NCBI GenBank assembly: GCA_002697705.1
Contig: NZXL01000031.1
Coordinates: 1 to 7,035 of the forward strand
Reading direction: 5' to 3'
Length of the DNA: 7,035 bases
Origin: Methanobacteriota archaeon
GTDB taxonomy: Archaea; Thermoplasmatota; Poseidoniia; Poseidoniales; Poseidoniaceae
The position numbers and the translations under genes are program-made. Positions 1 through 6,556 of this stretch are shown here, one piece after another (positions within the stretch are counted from its first letter, which is position 1; each line of letters begins with the position of its first letter). The notes under the pieces are model-generated. The model did no database searches and was not told the origin of the DNA. It saw nothing but the letters and a program-made list of their open reading frames with translations.

Positions 1-101
1 CGCGGTAATGCATTTGAAGAGAGTGAAACTGTTGCATCTCCAGAAGCAATTCGTAGAACTTCAGAAGAAGTCAATGTGTGACCATCAAGTGCAATATCCA
101 T
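1..101 (-). CDS. hutH: Histidine ammonia-lyase, N-terminal fragment (cut by window edge)
   Basis: Only the first 33 codons are visible; the gene continues past the left edge. The reading frame begins MDIALDGHTLTSSEVLRIAS and continues GDATVSLSSNALP. This matches the usual opening of histidine/aromatic ammonia-lyases: a short strand with a 'LDG..LT' turn, then 'v..iA.g.a.v.ls..a'. HutH deaminates histidine to urocanate, the substrate of the HutU encoded immediately upstream. The ATG (101-99) shares its A with the hutU TAA stop (TAATG), which implies translational coupling, and an AGGTGAG Shine-Dalgarno sits 5 nt ahead of it. The Ala-Ser-Gly triad that forms the MIO cofactor is outside the window, so the catalytic machinery cannot be checked. 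The call rests on the short N-terminal pattern plus the hutU neighbour; a related lyase of the same fold is the alternative. Confidence 0.82.
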   Translation of the reverse strand, partial: MDIALDGHTLTSSEVLRIASGDATVSLSSNALP

Positions 102-2179
102 TATCTCTCACCTTCAAAAAACAGACTGTCCAACAACCCTTCGTCCATGTGATTCGGTAGAGTGACTTCTAGTAAAGGCTCGGCATCCATGGCTCTTTTG
201 ATTGCAAATTCAGCACCGGAATTTCGAGCCCATGCTCTACGAGCAACACCGTTATTGACATCCCAGTGCAACATACGTTGGAGTTTTGCTTCACATTCCT
301 CGCTTCCATCGAGAAGTAATCCAAATCCACCATTGATGACTTCACCCCATCCGACTCCACCGCCATTATGCAAACTCACCCAAGTAGCGCCTCTAAAAGC
401 ATCACCAACAAAGTTCTGAACTGCCATATCTGCAGTAAACATTGATCCATCTGAGATGTTAGCAGTCTCCCTAAAGGGGCTATCGGTGCCTGAAACATCA
501 TGATGGTCTCTACCGAGTACTACAGGACCCTTTAGACGACCGTCTGCTATTGCAGCATTCATAGCGCTAGCAATATTTCTTCTGCCTTCATCATTGGCAT
601 AGAGGATTCTTGCTTGACTTCCGACAACCATCTTATTTTGTCCAGCCTGTTTAATCCATCGAATGTTATCATTCAGTTGCTGCTTAATTGTATCTGGCGC
701 ATCTATTGCCATTTGAGATAAAACATCGCAAGCGATTTTATCGGTTGCTTCTAAATCCTCAGGATCCCCTGAGCAGCAAACCCATCTGAATGGTCCAAAT
801 CCATAATCAAAACATATTGGGCCCATTATATCTTCAACATAGCTCGGGAAAATAAATCCGCCATCGGGTTTCTTAATATCCGCTCCCGCTCTTGATGCTT
901 CCAATAAAAACGCATTACCATAATCCCAGAAATACATACCTCTATCAGTCATTTTCTGAATACTGGACATGTGTTCTAGTAATGTTTCACGTACTTTTTC
1001 ACAAAATATATCGCTATCTTTAGACATTAATTCTGATGATTCCTGGTAAGTGTATCCGGAAGGAAAGTATCCGCCTTGCCATGGATTGTGAAGACTTGTT
1101 TGGTCACTTCCCAAGTCGACATGTACGTCTCTCTCAACTAGTCTTGCCCACAAGTCGGAGATGTTACCAACATATCCAATGGAGATTGCAGTTCCTGATT
1201 CGGCATTGCTTAGCATCAAATCAATTGCTTCATCAACATCATATGAAAGTACACTCAACCAACCTTGTTCATAACGCTTTTTGGCTGCGTGAGGGTTAAT
1301 TTCTGCAACTATTGAAGATGCGCCTGCAATAACTGCGGCTTTGGCTTGAGCACCAGACATCCCGCCAAGTCCAGAAGTAACAAATGTAATTCCTGAAAGA
1401 TCTTTTTCCGGGTCTAAATTAAGATGGATTCGGGCAGCATTAAGCAGTGTTAGAGTAGTGCCATGGACAATACCTTGAGGTCCAATATACATATATGAAC
1501 CAGCAGTCATTTGACCATATTGAGTTACTCCTAACGAATTCATTTTCTCATAATCATTGACAGAAGAATAATTTGGAATCACCATCCCGTTGGTTACGAC
1601 AACACGCGGAGCATTTTCATGAGAAGGAAATAATCCCATTGGATGGCCTGAATACATTACCAAGGTTTGGTCATCAGACATTTGAGACAGATATTTCATG
1701 GTAATTCTGTATTGAGCCCAGTTTTGGAAAACAGAACCATTTCCACCATATGTGATTAACTCATGTGGGAATTGGGCAACAGCGGGGTCGAGATTATTTT
1801 GAATCATCAACATTATTGATGCTGCTTGAACGGAATTGGCAGGATAATGTGAGATTGGATGAGCTTTCATTTGATACTCTGTTGGTCTGAAACGATTCAT
1901 AATTATTCTACCAAAGGAATTCAATTCGTGCAGAAACTCAGGAGCGAGAACTTCATGATGTTCTTCGCTGAAATATCTAAGTGCATTTTTTAGAGCGAGC
2001 TTTTTCTCGCTAGGGCTCAAAACTTGCCTCCTATCTGGTGCATGGTCGACCGAATCATCAAGCCCTGGATGTTCGGGTAATTGGTCTGGGATACCTAGAG
2101 AGATTGAATCTCTAAGTGTAGACCCATTATCGCCCATAGGTGACGCTATACTGCATTGTCTTTGAGCATTATGATTCAA
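101..2179 (-). CDS. hutU: Urocanate hydratase, long (eukaryote/Bacteroidetes-like) form
   Basis: Urocanase adds water to urocanate to give 4-imidazolone-5-propionate, the second step of histidine degradation, using tightly bound NAD+ as electrophile; it is cytosolic. At up to 692 aa it is much longer than the ~555-aa Pseudomonas/Bacillus enzyme and close to animal UROC1 (~676 aa), which it resembles throughout. Visible motifs are LSPSEKKLALKNALRYF (54-70), YGGNG (144-148), the NAD+-binding loop SGLGGMSGAQ (269-278), DLGSDQTSLHNP (355-366), GPFRW then SGDP (462-473), RDHHDVSGTDSPFRET (557-572) and HNGGGVGWGE (604-613). The position I align with the Pseudomonas catalytic-region Cys410 (ARIC) reads ARIL (523-526), as I recall for human UROC1. 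The longest start is a TTG at 2179, overlapping the transporter gene by 11 nt and lacking a clear Shine-Dalgarno. ATG at residue 15 (2137) is an equally possible start, because family conservation begins only near residue 54. The stop overlaps the hutH start. Confidence 0.97.
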   Translation of the reverse strand: MNHNAQRQCSIASPMGDNGSTLRDSISLGIPDQLPEHPGLDDSVDHAPDRRQVLSPSEKKLALKNALRYFSEEHHEVLAPEFLHELNSFGRIIMNRFRPTEYQMKAHPISHYPANSVQAASIMLMIQNNLDPAVAQFPHELITYGGNGSVFQNWAQYRITMKYLSQMSDDQTLVMYSGHPMGLFPSHENAPRVVVTNGMVIPNYSSVNDYEKMNSLGVTQYGQMTAGSYMYIGPQGIVHGTTLTLLNAARIHLNLDPEKDLSGITFVTSGLGGMSGAQAKAAVIAGASSIVAEINPHAAKKRYEQGWLSVLSYDVDEAIDLMLSNAESGTAISIGYVGNISDLWARLVERDVHVDLGSDQTSLHNPWQGGYFPSGYTYQESSELMSKDSDIFCEKVRETLLEHMSSIQKMTDRGMYFWDYGNAFLLEASRAGADIKKPDGGFIFPSYVEDIMGPICFDYGFGPFRWVCCSGDPEDLEATDKIACDVLSQMAIDAPDTIKQQLNDNIRWIKQAGQNKMVVGSQARILYANDEGRRNIASAMNAAIADGRLKGPVVLGRDHHDVSGTDSPFRETANISDGSMFTADMAVQNFVGDAFRGATWVSLHNGGGVGWGEVINGGFGLLLDGSEECEAKLQRMLHWDVNNGVARRAWARNSGAEFAIKRAMDAEPLLEVTLPNHMDEGLLDSLFFEGER
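107..113 (-). promoter_or_regulatory. Shine-Dalgarno site for hutH
   Basis: The minus strand reads AGGTGAG, then AGATA, then ATG, giving a 5-nt gap to the hutH start. The site lies in the last codons of hutU. It supports both the chosen hutH ATG and leadered translation in this organism. Confidence 0.7.
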
Positions 2180-3431
2180 TCAATTCTGTTGGTTGCTTCA
2201 AGTCAGGTCTCCAAAATGTAAACACAAGACCTGAAAAAATCATAACCAATGAGAAAATCATCATACCCTTATCCAATGCTAAATCATAACTTTCTACCAA
2301 AAAACCTGCTATTGTAGTAGAGAATGTAGCAGAAGCACCTAAAATCAACATATCCATTGAAAATACTCGCCCCCTGACCTCATCTTCAACCCACATCTGA
2401 GTTAAAACTGTAGAAAGAACCCAATTTGCACCACTTGCAGCATGTGCTAAAATAATCAATGCAATTGTAATTGGAAGTGCCATGTCAAGAGAAATTCCGA
2501 CTAAGAAATAGAACACGCCCGATAAAGAAACTAACAAGCCAATTAATGACGGCCACTTAGTTTGATCTTTGAAGAAAGTCCTTGCTGCTAGCGGCCCTAT
2601 ACCAGTTCCTATGCCTCTAGCGAAAAAGAATAGTCCGAATCCAAAGGCTGCTCCATAACCCTCAATATCTCCGCCGGCAAGAACAAGGAAAACCCCTGCA
2701 AGTCCTGCACCAGCAAGATTCCATGAAGATTTAGCAAAAACCAATCGCAATAGTCGTGGATCTCTACTTATTCTAACCCAGCCGGTTTTGATATTTTGAA
2801 TGGCTGTGGAAAATATTGGACCCTTTAGATTTTCATCTACGCTTTGTGGTATTTTCATTGGTAAGAGAATAAGTGCGCCAATAAAGAATGTCAGAGAATC
2901 TAAAATAAATGCAACATCAGTACCCCATTCAGATACAACAATACCTCCGAGCATTGCGCCAATACATAGTGAGGCTGACCAAGAGGCTGAATCTATAGCA
3001 TTGGCCGTCAATAGGTCTTCCTCGGCAACTATGTTAGGTAAAGCAGCTCGCTCAGCAGTAACATAGAAACCGTGTGAAAGCATCATTACGCCTGAGACTG
3101 CGATAAGCCACCACATATCTTCCTCGCCATCTACAAGAAGGAATGTTAATGCAAGTCCAATTTGAATTACGTTAGAGTATATCATCAATTTCTTTCTATT
3201 AATTCTGTCAGCTAAAACGCCTACAATTGGTTGCGAAATAGCAAATAAAGCCATCCTTACACTGAAAAGAACTCCAAGTAAAAATTCCGAGCCTGAGTAT
3301 TCTAAAATCAAAAAGAACAATGCTATTGTATTGAACCATTCTCCTATCCAAGAGATAACAGAAGCGAACCAAAATCTTCTAAATTTAGAATTCTTTCTAA
3401 AAAAGGACAGATATCCCGATTGCAAAATCAC
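2169..3431 (-). CDS. MFS transporter (MFS_3/EntS-like exporter family)
   Basis: A 418-420 aa integral membrane protein made of about a dozen hydrophobic segments. The N-terminal half carries the MFS loop 2-3 signature GVLADRINRKK (71-81), with the Asp/Arg pattern of motif A. It also has ERAALPNIVAEEDLLTANAI (127-146), a stretch typical of the MFS_3 group that includes the enterobactin exporter EntS and macrolide-efflux-like proteins. A matching late loop, VRGRVFSMDML (352-362), follows in the C-terminal half. Members export small molecules by proton antiport, but nothing here shows the substrate; an efflux or uptake role for a histidine-pathway intermediate or organic acid is only a guess from position. 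The longest frame starts with GTG (3431) in a GTGA overlap with the upstream oxidoreductase stop. However, a perfect AGGAGG lies 7 nt before the in-frame TTG at codon 3 (3425-3423) and only 1 nt before the GTG, so TTG is probably the true start (418 aa). The C-terminus overlaps the longest hutU frame by 11 nt. Confidence 0.88.
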   Translation of the reverse strand: MILQSGYLSFFRKNSKFRRFWFASVISWIGEWFNTIALFFLILEYSGSEFLLGVLFSVRMALFAISQPIVGVLADRINRKKLMIYSNVIQIGLALTFLLVDGEEDMWWLIAVSGVMMLSHGFYVTAERAALPNIVAEEDLLTANAIDSASWSASLCIGAMLGGIVVSEWGTDVAFILDSLTFFIGALILLPMKIPQSVDENLKGPIFSTAIQNIKTGWVRISRDPRLLRLVFAKSSWNLAGAGLAGVFLVLAGGDIEGYGAAFGFGLFFFARGIGTGIGPLAARTFFKDQTKWPSLIGLLVSLSGVFYFLVGISLDMALPITIALIILAHAASGANWVLSTVLTQMWVEDEVRGRVFSMDMLILGASATFSTTIAGFLVESYDLALDKGMMIFSLVMIFSGLVFTFWRPDLKQPTELIES

Positions 3432-5725
3432 TCCTCCTCATCAGAATTATTTGATTCGCCTAGCGAACAAACAATCCACTTAGAGGTAGGTGTATTAGAT
3501 AGTTCAGCAGTAGAATTCAAAGGCACTAATTCATTTGCCTCTGGGAAATATGCAGCAATATTTCCGGAGGGAATATCATATGGAATGACCAACCAATTCT
3601 TAGAAACTCTAGTTTCATTTTCGAAATGACTAGTGATGTCTATCATTTGGCGGGTTTTCCAATTCCTATCAAGCATATCTAATGAATTCATCATCAAAAT
3701 TCTTCGATTGCCTTTGATCCCTCTATAACGGTCATCAAGTCCGTAAATAGTAGTGTTGTATTGGTCGTGTGAACGCAAAGTCATCATCACATATTGATCG
3801 CTTTCAACATCCAATGATGGAAGACTATGAGTAGTAAAATGTGCCTTTCCATCATTTGTTTCAAATGTTCGACTATCTCGAGGTGGGTTTGGCAAGTAGA
3901 ATCCATTTTCCTCTCTAACTCGCGAATTATAATCTTCAAATCCAAATAGACTTTTACTCATTAAGTCTCTTATTCCATCATAAGAATCTATCAAATCGAG
4001 CCATGGAATTGGACTATCTTCTAGGGTCTTGTCAGCTAGGCTTGCAACAATCCACGGTTCACTCTTAAGACTCTTAGAAGCAGGTTTCAAATTGCCTCTT
4101 GACATGTGAACTATACCCATTGAATTCTCTACAGAAACAAATTGCTCCCCTGATTGTTGAACATCCAATTCTGTTCGCCCTAAACATGGTAAAATTAGCG
4201 CCTCTCTACCTGTAACTACATGTGAACGATTTAATTTAGTTGAAACTTGAACAACCAAATCTACATTTGAAAGGGCATCGGCAGTAAATCTGGTATCAGG
4301 TGTAGCGGAAATAAAGTTTCCACCCATACAGAAGAAGACATCGACTTCGCCAGAATCCATCGCTTTGATTGAATTAACAACATCATAGCCGTGTTTTCTA
4401 GGCAATGCAACTTTTAGTCCTAATTCCATTTTATCTAAGAATGAATTACTTGGCGCTTCCCAAATTCCAACTGTTCGGTCACCTTGTACATTTGAATGCC
4501 CGCGAACGGGGCAAAATCCTGAACCCTTACGTCCAACATGCCCTCCAATTAGCAATAAATTAACCACTTCTTGGATTACTGATACGCCATTTCTATGTTG
4601 AGTTAAACCCATAGCCCAACAAGCAATTGTTGCTTTAGAACGTGCGCATAATAACCCCACTTCCTCGATAAGTGTTCTTTCTACACCTGAATCACGAACA
4701 ATTCGATCCCATGGAGTGTTTATGGCATTTTCACACATTGATTGGTATCCTGTAGTAGAATCATTGATGAAATCTAAATCAATTCCGCCTGATTCAATAT
4801 GTACCTTGATTAGACCTTTGATTAAGGCTGCATCTCCACCGATTTTCACTTGTAAATGGTAATCAGATAATTTAGTAGACTTGAAATCTAACTTCATATA
4901 ATCTTGAGGGTGTTTAAAACGCTCTAATCCGGCCTCAGGTAATGGATTAATATGGATAATTTTACTACCCTTTTTCTTTGCATCCCTAAGTGCGGTAAGC
5001 ATTCTTGGATGGTTTGTACCTGGGTTTTGACCGATTACTAGAATTAAATCACTATGGTCAAAATCCTCTAATCTGACTGTTCCTTTACCTATCCCTATTG
5101 TAGAACCAAGGCCCTTGCCGCTAGACTCATGACACATGTTGGAGCAATCAGGTAAATTATTTGTTCCAAATGAACGAATAAAAGCTTGATACAAAAAAGC
5201 AGCTTCATTACTTGTTCTACCCGAAGTATAGAAAACCGCTTTATTCGGGCTACTAAGAATATTTAATTTGTCAGATATTTTTGATAACGCATCATCCCAT
5301 GAGATGGGTGAGTAATTATTGGAATCCTTATCTAGATACATTGGCTCGACAATCCGGCCTTGATTATTTAACCAATAATCGCTTTTCTTTGCCAAGTCTT
5401 GAATAGAATATTTACTGAAAAATTCTGCATCTACTCTTGCTTTAGTTGCTTCATCAGCAACGGCTTTAGCGCCATTTTCACAAAATTCGAAAGTTGTACG
5501 ATGTTCGGGATCAGGCCAGGCACAGCCAGGACAATCAAATCCCGATTTCTGATTAACCATTGTCAACGATTTTACTGTACGTGTTATTCCCATTTTTTTC
5601 AATGAATGTTTTCCTGAAGAAATAACTGCTGGGATGCCAGCAGCCTGCTTTTTAGGTTTTGTCAAACGCAAACGATTTTGGTCGAGCGGAACATTATGTG
5701 AAACTGGTTTTCTCATGCTCCTCAT
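3428..5725 (-). CDS. ydeP: YdeP/FdhF-type molybdopterin oxidoreductase (formate dehydrogenase-like alpha subunit)
   Basis: A 765-aa member of the DMSO-reductase superfamily that closely resembles E. coli YdeP (~759 aa) from end to end. These enzymes hold a molybdo-bis(pyranopterin guanine dinucleotide) cofactor and an N-terminal Fe-S cluster. In order: GFDCPGCAWPDP (62-73) and FCENGAKA (81-88) give candidate cluster ligands C65, C68 and C82; FYTSGRTSNEAAFLYQ (165-180); PDCSNMCHE (192-200), where C198-H199 align with the Sec140-His141 pair of FdhF, so Cys replaces selenocysteine; GQNPGTNHPRM (232-242); GHSNVQGDRTVG (409-420); and the C-terminal pterin-binding domain with SHDQYNTTIYGLDDRYRG (652-669). 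No twin-arginine signal or membrane segment is visible, so it is probably cytoplasmic. The start is ATG at 5725 with a weak AAGAG 6 nt upstream; a second ATG three codons on is possible. fdhD lies 44 nt upstream and fits its maturation need. No electron-transfer subunit is encoded nearby. The substrate is unproven: formate is the family-based guess, and E. coli YdeP is known only for a role in acid resistance. Confidence 0.93.
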   Translation of the reverse strand: MRSMRKPVSHNVPLDQNRLRLTKPKKQAAGIPAVISSGKHSLKKMGITRTVKSLTMVNQKSGFDCPGCAWPDPEHRTTFEFCENGAKAVADEATKARVDAEFFSKYSIQDLAKKSDYWLNNQGRIVEPMYLDKDSNNYSPISWDDALSKISDKLNILSSPNKAVFYTSGRTSNEAAFLYQAFIRSFGTNNLPDCSNMCHESSGKGLGSTIGIGKGTVRLEDFDHSDLILVIGQNPGTNHPRMLTALRDAKKKGSKIIHINPLPEAGLERFKHPQDYMKLDFKSTKLSDYHLQVKIGGDAALIKGLIKVHIESGGIDLDFINDSTTGYQSMCENAINTPWDRIVRDSGVERTLIEEVGLLCARSKATIACWAMGLTQHRNGVSVIQEVVNLLLIGGHVGRKGSGFCPVRGHSNVQGDRTVGIWEAPSNSFLDKMELGLKVALPRKHGYDVVNSIKAMDSGEVDVFFCMGGNFISATPDTRFTADALSNVDLVVQVSTKLNRSHVVTGREALILPCLGRTELDVQQSGEQFVSVENSMGIVHMSRGNLKPASKSLKSEPWIVASLADKTLEDSPIPWLDLIDSYDGIRDLMSKSLFGFEDYNSRVREENGFYLPNPPRDSRTFETNDGKAHFTTHSLPSLDVESDQYVMMTLRSHDQYNTTIYGLDDRYRGIKGNRRILMMNSLDMLDRNWKTRQMIDITSHFENETRVSKNWLVIPYDIPSGNIAAYFPEANELVPLNSTAELSNTPTSKWIVCSLGESNNSDEEE
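3433..3438 (-). promoter_or_regulatory. Shine-Dalgarno site for the MFS transporter
   Basis: A full AGGAGG on the minus strand lies inside the final Asp-Glu-Glu-Glu codons of the upstream oxidoreductase. Spacing is 7 nt to TTG at 3425 but only 1 nt to GTG at 3431, so this site decides in favour of the TTG start. The GAG repeats also encode the acidic tail, so part of the match may be dictated by the protein. Confidence 0.6.
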
Positions 5726-5769
5726 TTTACGCTCTTGGCCGAGGGTTTCAAGGCTTACTGTTGTAAATA

Positions 5770-6483
5770 CTAATTATGGCCGATTATGACAGCATTATCT
5801 GGTTTGAGGAAGGAAATTAATCGAACTCCTGTGTATCTTGCTGCTTTAGCAGCGAGGGATGAGCAAGCACCTATACTCACGATATTTGGAACTCCACATC
5901 TACTTGCCTTAGCAACAATATCCCATCCACATCGCCCAGATAACAAGAGTTGGCTCTTTGAAATATCTATGTTCTCTTTCAAAGCCTTACCAATAACTTT
6001 GTCCACTGCATTGTGTCTACCGATATCTTCCATAACATATAGTAGATTATTATCCGAATCTGTTATTCCAGCAGCATGCATGCCTCCTGTTGAATGGAAT
6101 CCTTTCTGGTATTCTCTCATTGATCTGAATAAACGATTGAGTGAATCAAAATCTACCTTTCTCATATCCTTTTCAATAATAGGTAAATCAGAGATTAACT
6201 GTTCTAAATCATCGTTATTACAAGCTCCACAAGAAGAAGTGACTATACGATTAGAATCTTCAGAATTGGTAATTTTTTGTTCCGATGAAATTTTTGCAAG
6301 AAAACTTTTTGATGACAACTCCACTTCAAATATACTCTTCATAATAAATTCCATGTCTGTATTTAGATAACCCTCACATGCAAGATGACCTATCATCAAT
6401 TCATGAATGTCAGCAGGAGTTCCTAGTAAATTAGCAATCACCGTTTCATTATATTTTAGAATAATTAATGTTTCACAAGCCAA
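5770..6483 (-). CDS. fdhD: FdhD, sulfurtransferase for molybdo-cofactor of formate dehydrogenases
   Basis: FdhD takes sulfur from a cysteine desulfurase and passes it to the Mo-bisPGD cofactor before insertion into formate dehydrogenase-type enzymes; it acts in the cytoplasm. Numbering from the TTG at 6483, the sequence shows the acceptor pair SSCGAC (C85, C88, equivalent to E. coli C121/C124), TGGMHAAG (132-139), EDIGRHNAVDKVIG (152-165), LLSGRCGWDIV (180-190) and a terminal FLKPDNAVIIGH. The start is a problem. Coordinates here use the TTG, but it lies within the first conserved strand (DELACETLIILKYN, the counterpart of E. coli DEVAEEVPVALVYN). The frame stays open upstream to a stop at 6564-6562 and encodes a plausible FdhD N-terminus (TPISRWNGTSTVIET) with no ATG, GTG or TTG. 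A GAGGTG Shine-Dalgarno sits 5 nt before an in-frame ATT at 6552, giving 260 aa. I think translation probably begins near 6552. tsr3 lies directly upstream and the presumed client oxidoreductase directly downstream. Confidence 0.94.
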   Translation of the reverse strand: MACETLIILKYNETVIANLLGTPADIHELMIGHLACEGYLNTDMEFIMKSIFEVELSSKSFLAKISSEQKITNSEDSNRIVTSSCGACNNDDLEQLISDLPIIEKDMRKVDFDSLNRLFRSMREYQKGFHSTGGMHAAGITDSDNNLLYVMEDIGRHNAVDKVIGKALKENIDISKSQLLLSGRCGWDIVAKASRCGVPNIVSIGACSSLAAKAARYTGVRLISFLKPDNAVIIGHN

Positions 6484-6556
6484 TTCATCCGTTTCAATTA
6501 CAGTAGAAGTACCATTCCAACGGGAGATTGGGGTTTTTTCTGTATTAGTAATAATT

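Noticed and set aside
162..419. Plus- and minus-strand short open frames inside hutU and the other genes (also 1036-1299, 2800-3066, 3420-3629, 5399-5605)
   Set aside because: All lie within strongly conserved coding genes in other frames and show no recognisable protein features.
5761..5770. TATTTACA on the minus strand in the fdhD-oxidoreductase spacer as an archaeal TATA box
   Set aside because: It is about 37 nt upstream of the ATG, which is workable, but there is no clear BRE element and such AT-rich words are common here; the spacer is also short enough for a single transcript.
5786..6370. 194-codon plus-strand open frame opposite fdhD
   Set aside because: It is wholly antisense to a well-supported fdhD, resembles no family I know, and has no convincing ribosome-binding site; it looks like a shadow of fdhD codon use.
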